Shown in pieces: positions 8,039-15,154 of a stretch of DNA of 64,000 nucleotides; position 1 is the stretch's first letter, and each line of letters opens with the position of its first letter. The notes under the pieces are model-generated. The model saw only the letters and a list, made by a program, of their open reading frames with translations, did not search any database and was not told the origin of the DNA. A program made the position numbers and the translations under genes. The stretch comes from WHSV01 sp050693895 (GTDB lineage Bacteria > Actinomycetota > CADDZG01 > WHSQ01), in NCBI GenBank assembly GCA_050693895.1, contig JBOGWS010000080.1, forward strand, positions 1 to 64,000, in the 5' to 3' direction.

Positions 8039-9274
8039 TCATGCTCGGCCGCGGGCCAGGTCGATCAGCCGGCTAAGCACTCGGCCCCCATCGGCACGCA
8101 ATGCGTTGTGCTCGTACTCATTGGTGATCCAGGGACGCATACCCTTGATTCTCGAGGCGGTCTCGATGGCGAACCGGCTTTCGACGTACATATCCTCCAA
8201 ATAGATCGTTCCGGCGGTGGGGACCTCGTTCGAGCGCAGGACATCGGCATCGTAAAGAGATGGCCATTCGTATTGGGCGAGGATCTCGGCGGCCTTCTCG
8301 AGAGGCGCCAGCGCGCCGAACTCCCGGAACATCCACGAGAAGACATGCTCGCCCGTGAGCATCTCGGGCGAGTCGTAGTCGGACGGCATCACCCGCTCCG
8401 CCGACCACCGGGTCGCAGCTCCGTCCGCGTAACATGCCTCGTGCACGATCGCGTATAGGGGATTTCGGGCGAAGGGCAGCTCCCGCTCGAGGTCGTGCAG
8501 GAAAGCCGGCGAATCGGCCGGTAGCTCCATCAGGTAGTGCAGTCGCTCAGCGCCGTCACTCATGCCCAACATGCTTCCGACCTGGCGGAACCGTTCCCGT
8601 GTCAACCTGTCCCCGTTGGGCAGTCGAATGTCCTCCGATGCAATGCGGTCGTGCAGTTCGAGAACGCGTCTTCGATCTTCGGGGTAGCGCTCATAGAAGC
8701 GGTGGCAGCGTGCGAGGACGCGCCGAAACGTCGCCGAGTAGATCTCGTCGGGAGGTCGGGCAATCGGCGCGACGCCTCCGGTGATGTAGGCCTCGCGCAG
8801 AGCACCGGGCGCCAGCGAGAGATAGGTCATCGCACAGAAGCCGCCGAAACTTTGGCCGAGCACGCTCCAGCGCTCCACGCCCAACTCTTTGCGGATCCAT
8901 TCCGCGTCCCACACGATCGAGTCGGCCCTGAAGTGTTTGAGGAAATCGGCCTGCTGCTGAGGGGTCATAGCGGGAAGCGCGCCGACCGGTGTGGAGCGCC
9001 CGGTTCCGCGCTGGTCGAGCATCAGGACGCGATAGTCCTCGAGAGCGCGATCGAGCCAGCCCGGCGCGCTGGGCTCTCGCGTGGGACGCGGCGCCTCGTG
9101 ACCGGGGCCACCTTGGAGAAACAAAAGGAAGGGCTTGTCGAGTCCCTGGGGATCGCCAACCTCGCGTGCGAACACGGTGATGCGGTTCCCGTCGGGAGCT
9201 GAGTGGTCGAGGGGAACTTCGAAGGCGTGCTCGATTAGGACCAGCCCGGGCGAACGGTAGGTTCTCGAGGCCAT
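8039..9274 (-). CDS. Alpha/beta-hydrolase, proline iminopeptidase-like (S33)
   Basis: A 411-residue cytoplasmic hydrolase of peptidase family S33. The oxyanion-hole motif QGGPGHE lies at 54-60, DQRGTGRS at 87-94, and the nucleophile elbow GQSFGG at 140-145 with S142 as catalytic serine. The helical cap, with its long acidic insert, and a late NEYEHNALR segment carrying the probable catalytic histidine fit prolyl aminopeptidases, which release N-terminal proline from peptides. There is no signal peptide. The gene is separate from its neighbours; the start at 9274 has a GGAGAA ribosome binding site. Exact substrate preference cannot be deduced. Confidence 0.88.
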   Translation of the reverse strand: MASRTYRSPGLVLIEHAFEVPLDHSAPDGNRITVFAREVGDPQGLDKPFLLFLQGGPGHEAPRPTREPSAPGWLDRALEDYRVLMLDQRGTGRSTPVGALPAMTPQQQADFLKHFRADSIVWDAEWIRKELGVERWSVLGQSFGGFCAMTYLSLAPGALREAYITGGVAPIARPPDEIYSATFRRVLARCHRFYERYPEDRRRVLELHDRIASEDIRLPNGDRLTRERFRQVGSMLGMSDGAERLHYLMELPADSPAFLHDLERELPFARNPLYAIVHEACYADGAATRWSAERVMPSDYDSPEMLTGEHVFSWMFREFGALAPLEKAAEILAQYEWPSLYDADVLRSNEVPTAGTIYLEDMYVESRFAIETASRIKGMRPWITNEYEHNALRADGGRVLSRLIDLARGRA

Positions 9275-9496
9275 TTCAGTTCTCCTTCAGCGGCTCGGCG
9301 TCTTCTTTGAATTAGGTCCACCGAAACCTAGCCGCTCAGTCCCTTGGAGCGACAACTCAAAGCTGGTCCGCTACCTGATCCGGCCTGTCGCGAGCGCGTC
9401 ACACCTCCCAAGGAGAAGCGATGCAGAGCGCTTCGGGGCCACTATCTCTTGGTTGGAGGGCCGTCCGACGTGTTCAGCCGGTGCGTTGGCGCACGC

Positions 9497-10411
9497 CTAG
9501 CCCGACCAGGTGGCGGCCGTCCAGCCGATCCGGCCACGGGTGTCGGCATGATGAAAGGTCGCGTAGATCCCGCGACCATCAGCCTTGCCCGCCGTGAAGG
9601 CGTACCAGTCCTCCGGAGAGCCGGTCTCGCATGTGACATCGACAGCGACGGTGGCGAAGTTGCGCCCGGGGTAGTCGTAGATGTGGACCGAGTTCGGCTC
9701 ACCGCCAACCGAAGCGTTGTATTCAGTGGGCCGGTATCCCGAGTTGATGTGGACCGAACCGAACTTCTTGCGCAGGGGTTCGCCGATCCGCTCGCACCAG
9801 TCTTTGACAGCGGGCTCGGCCGCCTTTGGCAGGTCCTGCCCGTTCCGACAGTCGAATTCGGCGTAGGCGAAATGGGGAGAGGGGCGGTCCATGCGATCAT
9901 GGATCTTTTTTCGGCGCGCCCTCATCCGCTTCAACGCCTCGCGGTCCTCGTCGCGCTCGTTGATCGCCTCGCCCAAGACCTTCTCCGCCTCTGCTTCGCG
10001 GTCCCTCAGCCGGTCGAGCCTGTCAAGCAGACGGTCTCGTGTGGCAAATCCCTCCTCGATCAGTCCGGAGAGGCTGTCGAGGCGCGCCCCAAGCCGGGAG
10101 ATCTCCTCATCGCCGCCGTCTGCATCGCCCGCGACCGGGCCCTCGGGAGCTTCCCCGGCGGCGACCCGAAGGCGTTCAATCTCTTCCTCGAGCTCGGCTC
10201 CGCGCAGATCCTCGCGAACTTCCTTGACCACGGCGCGTCGTTGGTCCAGCTCCAACCGAATCTCTTTCAGCTCGTCGCGCAACTCGTCCACCCGAGCGTC
10301 GACTTTGCTTACTATCTTGTGCGCGCGCTCCGTCTTGGACCGGCCGCGCTTCAGGTCCTTCAGCTTCGCCTCGATTCGCTCGTTCATCTCGGCGACGTTC
10401 AATTTCGCCAT
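9497..10411 (-). CDS. Coiled-coil protein with M15 peptidase domain
   Basis: A 304-residue protein. Residues 1-85 and 102-175 are long charged coiled coils interrupted by a Gly/Ala/Asp linker. Residues about 178-304 form a peptidase M15A-like domain with the NSGYRPTEYN and SVH..D signatures; H243, D258 and a histidine of the FHHAD segment (H287 or H288) are the likely zinc ligands. M15 enzymes cut D-Ala-containing peptide links in peptidoglycan and are common in phage endolysins. There is no signal peptide or membrane helix, so export would need a holin or another route. No phage structural genes are nearby. Three 11-bp-spaced GTGACG elements lie about 195-220 bp upstream of the start. Confidence 0.8.
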   Translation of the reverse strand: MAKLNVAEMNERIEAKLKDLKRGRSKTERAHKIVSKVDARVDELRDELKEIRLELDQRRAVVKEVREDLRGAELEEEIERLRVAAGEAPEGPVAGDADGGDEEISRLGARLDSLSGLIEEGFATRDRLLDRLDRLRDREAEAEKVLGEAINERDEDREALKRMRARRKKIHDRMDRPSPHFAYAEFDCRNGQDLPKAAEPAVKDWCERIGEPLRKKFGSVHINSGYRPTEYNASVGGEPNSVHIYDYPGRNFATVAVDVTCETGSPEDWYAFTAGKADGRGIYATFHHADTRGRIGWTAATWSG

Positions 10412-10603
10412 GGTTCCTCCCCGTATCAGGTTGGAGCCCGACTCGCGGCGGGATCAGCGCGACCCGCTCACTGATCGGGGGCGGATCGGCTACCGCCTTG
10501 GACAGAGGCGCTCCTCTGCATACGATGTCGCACTCCATCCACGATATTCAAGGGTTCTTCCCTCGTTGCCGGAACATTGCTGAAGGTCACCGAACACTTC
10601 CAG

Positions 10604-10631
10604 CGTCACCGGCTCGTCACCAGTTCGTCAC
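10604..10631 (-). promoter_or_regulatory. Triple GTGACG direct repeat, 11-bp period (site A)
   Basis: On the reverse strand GTGACG occurs at 10631-10626, 10620-10615 and 10609-10604, each start exactly 11 bp from the next. A related GGTGACC lies at 10592-10585. The array points towards the M15 peptidase gene, whose start is 193 bp downstream. One helical turn between direct half-sites is the layout used by OmpR/PhoB-type response regulators. The same array occurs at 15072 and 32632. Confidence 0.7.
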
Positions 10632-10722
10632 TGGACAGAAATGACGACTGAGCCACGAGGCGAAGAGAACTAACAAGTTCCTCGGTCACATCTCATGAAA
10701 TATGGGCGGGCAGCATGACGAA

Positions 10723-11538
10723 TCAGCGTTTTCGGGGCCTTCTGGTGGCGACATGGCGGCGGTAAGCCGCGGCCAGGCGCTCGCCCTCCTCAGTGAGACG
10801 GACTGGATCACTCGGCTCGTGCCTTTTCCCCTCCGGCACGTCCCGGTAGAGGATGGCGTTCCTTCGATTGCCAAAGAGGGCGGCGGATGCCCGGACTCTG
10901 TCGCCGTAATGCAACCGACGAAGCACTAACGACTCACCCAGCGTCAGTTGGCCGTTGTGCCTCTCCATCAACTCCTTGTGGAGATGTGCCATCCTGCCGA
11001 CGTTCTCGATGCGAGCAACGATCGCGGGATCCATCACCTCGTTCGGGGGCCGGTTCTTCCGTGGAATCCTCAGGACGCTGCGAACAATACCGACCTGCTC
11101 ATCAGATCTCGCACCCCTCAGATCCTTGGATCGCAGCTTCGCAAGCTCCGCTTCGAGCTTTCTCATTCGCGCGAATAGGTTCTTGTTCTCGGCTTCAGCA
11201 TGGTTTGCCCGATCGCGCTCACGGGCGACTGCATTCTCGAGCTGCGCGAAGCGACTGCCCCCCACTTCGGCCTGTTGGCGAAGCTCATCATTCTCGGCCT
11301 GCAGTCGCTCGACGTTCTCGCGCAGGAAGGCGAGTACGGGGAAATCTGACGGGGCGACCTCGTCTGCCACTCCATCCGTCAAGTCGATTCCCGTAGCGGG
11401 GGGCGGTGGTGTGGGCATCTCTGTTCGTTGGTTGGTGCCCCTGTCGGATGCTTGTTGATTGAGCCGGATCACTACGCCATTATCCGGCACGTTGCCCGTG
11501 ACCTCATCCACAAGCCAAGGCCCGTGCCGTAATCTCAC
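10723..11538 (-). CDS. Coiled-coil protein of unknown function
   Basis: A 271-residue hydrophilic protein. Residues about 68-150 are a heptad-rich coiled coil (RENVERLQAENDELRQQAEV and on). The C-terminal part contains HNGQLTLGESLVLRRLHYGD and VRLTEEGERLAAAYRRH, the latter resembling the recognition-helix end of winged-helix proteins, so a DNA-binding role is possible but unproven. The GTG at 11538 and an ATG at 11418 are both possible starts; neither has a strong ribosome binding site, and the coiled coil is intact in either case. I do not recognise the family. The gene stands alone between two intergenic gaps. Confidence 0.6.
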   Translation of the reverse strand: MRLRHGPWLVDEVTGNVPDNGVVIRLNQQASDRGTNQRTEMPTPPPPATGIDLTDGVADEVAPSDFPVLAFLRENVERLQAENDELRQQAEVGGSRFAQLENAVARERDRANHAEAENKNLFARMRKLEAELAKLRSKDLRGARSDEQVGIVRSVLRIPRKNRPPNEVMDPAIVARIENVGRMAHLHKELMERHNGQLTLGESLVLRRLHYGDRVRASAALFGNRRNAILYRDVPEGKRHEPSDPVRLTEEGERLAAAYRRHVATRRPRKR

Positions 11539-11635
11539 GCGACCACATCTGGTTACGCACTCCTCCCAACATGCTGTCTTTCGCCCTCCACCTCAATAAG
11601 ATGCTGCGGGACGCCAACGAATCAATCCCTCTTTA

Positions 11636-11688
11636 GGGTGAGCTAGATCACCCGAAGGAGTCAGAGACTGGGCACCCGGTGGGTGCCC
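11636..11688. other. Two hairpins in the 11539-11803 intergenic region
   Basis: GGGTGA (11636-11641) pairs with TCACCC (11648-11653), and GGGCACCC (11670-11677) pairs perfectly with GGGTGCCC (11681-11688) around a 3-nt loop. The region separates divergent genes, so terminators are not expected; they may be operators or leader structure of the downstream membrane-protein gene. No U-tract follows. Confidence 0.4.
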
Positions 11689-11803
11689 GAACCTACGGTT
11701 TATGAGATGCAATGTTCCTCGTTGCGCTGATTCGCACCGCCGACCCACGCCGGCACGCCGATAGAATCGACAATCAGGCGGCGACCTTCTGCTGGAGGCG
11801 TCC

Positions 11804-12463
11804 ATGACCCGCACACGAGAGCCGGAGATCAGTTGGTTCCATCAGTCCGGTCGTGAATCGGGGGTGAGCTGGTGGGGCGAGCGCCCGACTTGGGCTCGCC
11901 ACGTTACGTATTGGGTCGTTGCCCTGGGTCTGCTTTCGCCCACCATGTTCGACGCCGATGAGGGACCGACGACCGCGAGCAACGATGATCTCCTGACCTT
12001 CGCATGGTTCGTGATGGGCATCCTGGCGATCGCCGTGGCCGCGCTCATCTTCACGCTAAGAGAATGGAACTCGGTCGGCCTCGTTCGTACCGTTTCTCGC
12101 AGCTTGGTGCTCTTCACGTTCATACTCGGATTCGCTGCCAGCTGGCTGTACTTCGCTCGCCGATTCGGAGTGGAGATCAACGCATGCCGCCTCATCGCAG
12201 AGCAGGAGATCTGCCGTGACCAGGCCTCCCCCCAACAAGTCCTCGGGATGCTGAGCTGGCAGGCAGCCGATGTCGTACCGGTGCTGCAGATCACGGATTC
12301 GTTTGGATGGGATCGGCCGGCGAGGTCGGAGAGTACGGTCGTGGGTGCGGCGGTGGTGATCATTCGGTTGTGGCTAGCAATAGGGGTGCTGGCCATCGTC
12401 AAGCGGATCTGGGACGGCTGGGGAGCAACTTCTTCGACAATCAGTCCGACGCCGACAAGGTGA
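11804..12463 (+). CDS. Membrane protein of unknown function
   Basis: A 219-residue protein with four likely membrane helices (about 32-48, 62-84, 96-115 and 180-200) and an external loop between the third and fourth that contains two cysteines (C129 and C137). The ATG at 11804 follows a GGAG box. The last 15 residues are Ser/Thr/Pro-rich. I see no catalytic or family motif. It precedes the DUF4389 gene on the same strand but is separated from it by about 150 bp that contain a possible promoter. Confidence 0.65.
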   Translation: MTRTREPEISWFHQSGRESGVSWWGERPTWARHVTYWVVALGLLSPTMFDADEGPTTASNDDLLTFAWFVMGILAIAVAALIFTLREWNSVGLVRTVSRSLVLFTFILGFAASWLYFARRFGVEINACRLIAEQEICRDQASPQQVLGMLSWQAADVVPVLQITDSFGWDRPARSESTVVGAAVVIIRLWLAIGVLAIVKRIWDGWGATSSTISPTPTR

Positions 12464-12560
12464 GGATCCGCATCATGGTCTCGCCGGAATCTGTCCCCCG
12501 ACTGTGGGCATTGCGAAGGTGTCGGTCCTTGCTCTTGACAAGCTGGGCGTCGTGACCGTA

Positions 12561-12579
12561 GCTTACATCATAAGCTTAC
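12561..12579 (+). promoter_or_regulatory. GCTTAC repeat ahead of the DUF4389 gene
   Basis: GCTTAC occurs at 12561 and again at 12574 (13-bp period), and the segment GCTTA-CATCA-TAAGC is also an inverted repeat. It lies 30-50 bp upstream of the ATG at 12611, next to an AT-rich GTATACCT that could be a -10 element. A local operator is plausible. Confidence 0.3.
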
Positions 12580-12610
12580 GCTGTATACCTCAAACGAACG
12601 GAGTACCCCC

Positions 12611-13246
12611 ATGCAGCAGGAACACGCCAAACAACCGATTCGGTTCTCGGTCGACTACCCGGAGCGTGATCTCAATCGGCTGACAACGTTCTTTCGACTG
12701 CTCGTGGCAATCCCAATCCTGATCGTCCTTGCAAGCGTCGGCGGGGGGACTTGGCAGTGGAGCTATGACAACGGGACTGCGGCCGCCGCGGGGGCGGGAG
12801 GTCTCCTGTTCTTCGGGCCTCTTCTGATGATCCTGTTCCGGCAGAAGTATCCGCGTTGGTGGTTCGACTTCAATCTAGAACTGACTCGGTTCTCCACCAG
12901 GGTGACGTCGTATCTGGCGCTGATGTCGGACAGGTACCCGTCCACCGACGAAGAGCAGTCGGTTCACTTGGATCTTGATTACCCCAATGTGAAGCAGGAC
13001 CTCAACCGTTGGCTGCCGTTGGTGAAATGGCTGTTGGCAATTCCCCACTACATTGTCCTCTTGTTCCTCGGCATCGCAGCGGTGTTCGCGGTGATCTTCG
13101 CCTGGTTCGCCATCCTGTTCACCGGGCGCTATCCCCGCAGCCTCTTTGACTTCGTCGAGGGCATCCTGCGTTGGGGACTGCGAGTGGAGGCTTACGCGCT
13201 TCTTCTCGTCACCGACCGCTATCCGCCTTTCAGGCTCGCTGCGTGA
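12611..13246 (+). CDS. DUF4389 membrane protein
   Basis: A 211-residue protein matching the DUF4389 pattern: two similar halves, each with a membrane hairpin followed by a short amphipathic segment ending in a DRYP motif (SDRYPS at about 110 and TDRYPP near the C terminus). The phrases YPRWWFDFNLELTRF and RYPRSLFDFVEGILRW mark the two repeats. Four membrane helices are predicted (about 26-44, 58-76, 137-155 and 158-178). The family's biochemical role is unknown. The ATG at 12611 is preceded by GGAG. Cells often carry several DUF4389 proteins in envelope-related settings. Confidence 0.85.
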   Translation: MQQEHAKQPIRFSVDYPERDLNRLTTFFRLLVAIPILIVLASVGGGTWQWSYDNGTAAAAGAGGLLFFGPLLMILFRQKYPRWWFDFNLELTRFSTRVTSYLALMSDRYPSTDEEQSVHLDLDYPNVKQDLNRWLPLVKWLLAIPHYIVLLFLGIAAVFAVIFAWFAILFTGRYPRSLFDFVEGILRWGLRVEAYALLLVTDRYPPFRLAA

Positions 13247-13364
13247 CGGCGATAACTGTCTAGCGATATGAACTGACGCCGCTGGATGCGATGATTTCTC
13301 AGCCGAGCGACAGTCAGACAGAGTGGCCTGAAGTAGCTATGAGAGCCCTGTCGGCGAGAGAGGA

Positions 13365-14486
13365 ATGCGGATGAGCAGAGTGAGGGTCCTAGTTGGTACT
13401 CGCAAGGGCGCCTTCGTCCTTGAGTCGGACGCAACGCGGGCGGGCTGGGACGTCCACGGCCCCCACTTCGCGGGCTGGGAGCTCTATCATGTTGCCGGCT
13501 CTCCGGCAGATCCCGACCGCCTCTACGCGGCTCAGTCAACGGGCTGGTTCGGCCAGATCATTCAACGGTCCGACGACGGCGGCAAGACGTGGGAGCCCGT
13601 GGGCAACGAGTTCACCTACGCCACCGATGCAGGTACTCACAAGTGGTACGACGGCACCCCACATCCCTGGGAGTTCACGCGCGTGTGGCATCTCGAGCCC
13701 AGCCCGACCGATCCGGACACGGTCTATGCAGGCGTCGAGGACGCGGCGCTATTCCGCTCTTCGGACGGCGGACACGTGTGGGAGGAGCTTCCCGCGCTGC
13801 GCAGCCATGACTCCGGTTCCGGCTGGCAGCCGGGTGCAGGGGGCCTGTGCCTTCACTCGATCGTGCTTCACCCGACCGATCCCAACCGCATGCTGGTTGC
13901 CATCTCAGCGGCCGGCGTGTTTCGCACCGACGACGCGGGCCAGACGTGGCAACCCGCCAACCGCGGGCTGCGCTCGGAGGGGCTTCCCGACGAGGACGCG
14001 GAGGTGGGGCACTGCGTTCACCGCATCGCCATGCATCCGGCTCGTCCCAACGTGCTGTTCATGCAGAAGCACTGGGACGTGATGCGCAGCGAGAATGCCG
14101 GCGAGTCGTGGCAGGAGGTAAGCGGCAACTTGCCGTCGGACTTCGGATTCCCGATTGCCATCCACGCTCACGAGCCGGACACCGTCTACGTCGTTCCGAT
14201 CAAGAGCGACTCGGAGCACTATCCGCCCGACGGGCGGCTGCGTGTCTACCGCAGCCGGACGGGCGGAAACGAGTGGGAGCCGCTCACGCGCGGCCTGCCG
14301 CAGGACAACTGCTATGTAAACGTGCTGCGCGACGCGATGGCTGTGGATTCACTCGATCCGTGCGGTGTGTACTTCGGGACCACCGGCGGCCAGGTGTACG
14401 CGTCGGCCGACTCAGGTGACTCGTGGGCTCCGATCGTGCGAGATCTTCCGTCGGTGCTATCCGTCGAGGTCCAGACGTTGTCATGA
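13365..14486 (+). CDS. Asp-box (BNR) beta-propeller, sialidase/sortilin-like
   Basis: A 373-residue beta-propeller with at least six Asp-box repeats of the form S-x-D-x-G-x-x-W (for example QRSDDGGKTWEP, RSSDGGHVWEE, RTDDAGQTWQP, RSENAGESWQE). Such folds occur in sialidases, sortilin-like receptors and photosystem assembly factors; no sialidase arginine triad is evident, so an enzymatic call would be unsafe. There is no signal peptide. The second ATG at 13371 is better spaced from the GAGAGGA box than the first at 13365. The stop overlaps the start of a MoaD/ThiS-like gene (ATGA), so the two are translated together and probably work together. Confidence 0.8.
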   Translation: MRMSRVRVLVGTRKGAFVLESDATRAGWDVHGPHFAGWELYHVAGSPADPDRLYAAQSTGWFGQIIQRSDDGGKTWEPVGNEFTYATDAGTHKWYDGTPHPWEFTRVWHLEPSPTDPDTVYAGVEDAALFRSSDGGHVWEELPALRSHDSGSGWQPGAGGLCLHSIVLHPTDPNRMLVAISAAGVFRTDDAGQTWQPANRGLRSEGLPDEDAEVGHCVHRIAMHPARPNVLFMQKHWDVMRSENAGESWQEVSGNLPSDFGFPIAIHAHEPDTVYVVPIKSDSEHYPPDGRLRVYRSRTGGNEWEPLTRGLPQDNCYVNVLRDAMAVDSLDPCGVYFGTTGGQVYASADSGDSWAPIVRDLPSVLSVEVQTLS

Positions 14487-14779
14487 TTCGGGTCGTGCTT
14501 CCGTACCATCTGCGGACGCTTGCTGGTGTTGACGGTGAGGTTGTACTCGAAGTCGAAGGGGGAGTAACGCAGCGTGCAGTGATCGATGCTCTCGAGGCGC
14601 GCTATCCCACATTGCGCGGAACGATTCGCGATCACGTCACCGATCAGCGCCGGCCGTTCCTGAGGTTCCACGCTTGTGAACGGGACCTGTCCCATGAATC
14701 CCCGGACACGCCCTTGCCCGATGAGGTTGCTGCCGGGACAGAGCCCTTCCAGGTCGTGGGCGCGATGGCGGGCGGCTAG
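14483..14779 (+). CDS. MoaD/ThiS-like beta-grasp protein ending in Gly-Gly
   Basis: A 98-residue ubiquitin-like (beta-grasp) protein. The pattern MIRVVLPYHLRTLAG then EVEGGVTQRAVIDALEARYP, and the C terminus VVGAMAGG, match the MoaD/ThiS superfamily. The terminal Gly-Gly is the site that would be adenylated and thiocarboxylated for sulfur transfer. The start overlaps the stop of the propeller gene. No MoeB/ThiF-type activator is adjacent. The Moco genes moeA and moaC are 43 kb away, and this protein is unlike a plain MoaD in its partner and the RRPFLRFHACERDL insert, so a dedicated sulfur carrier or a ubiquitin-like modifier are both open. Confidence 0.8.
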   Translation: MIRVVLPYHLRTLAGVDGEVVLEVEGGVTQRAVIDALEARYPTLRGTIRDHVTDQRRPFLRFHACERDLSHESPDTPLPDEVAAGTEPFQVVGAMAGG

Positions 14780-14786
14780 GTTGTTG

Positions 14787-14975
14787 TCAGCCTCGGTCGG
14801 AGTCTTTGTCGTCCGTAGAGTCTGAAGGAGCGCGTTCCTCCGCTTGCTCCTCCTCATCTGGTGGAATGGGAGGAGCCTCGTCTCCGAATCTTGCCGCGAG
14901 GAACTGACGAAGGCGCTCCGCAGCCTTCCCCCCCTTAACCGGGGGTTCCTCCGTTTCGTCCGGTCCTCTCGTCAT
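14787..14975 (-). CDS. Small charged hypothetical protein
   Basis: A 62-residue open frame with an acidic, disordered C-terminal half (PPDEEEQAEERAPSDS) and a short helix KAAERLRQFLAARFG. Composition is coding-like and no other gene covers the interval. A purine-rich stretch precedes the ATG at unusually short spacing. It runs convergent with the MoaD-like gene. Function unknown; it may not be a gene. Confidence 0.35.
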   Translation of the reverse strand: MTRGPDETEEPPVKGGKAAERLRQFLAARFGDEAPPIPPDEEEQAEERAPSDSTDDKDSDRG

Positions 14976-15071
14976 GCCTTCTTCATTGTCGCGCCGTCGA
15001 GCAATCGCCCCAGCAAAGGCTCTATTGCCTCAGCTCCTTTCAACGACGTTCTTACCGCGGACGCCACGATC

Positions 15072-15099
15072 GTGATGGTCGGGTGACGCTCCGGTGACG
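15072..15099 (+). promoter_or_regulatory. Triple GTGAYG direct repeat, 11-bp period (site B)
   Basis: GTGATG at 15072-15077 and GTGACG at 15083-15088 and 15094-15099 are spaced exactly 11 bp start to start. The array ends 56 bp before the ATG of the propeller gene. The arrangement equals those at 10604 and 32632 and suits a tandem-binding OmpR-family regulator. Confidence 0.75.
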
Positions 15100-15154
15100 G
15101 AGCATCCGGATAATCGACTGGGGCAGGGTGGGTTGACATGCAAGGAGGTCGGCT

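Noticed and set aside
9421..9567. A short frame with an AAGGAG box and ATG at 9421
   Set aside because: The peptide has shadow-like Arg/Ser composition and overlaps the conserved end of the M15 peptidase gene on the other strand.
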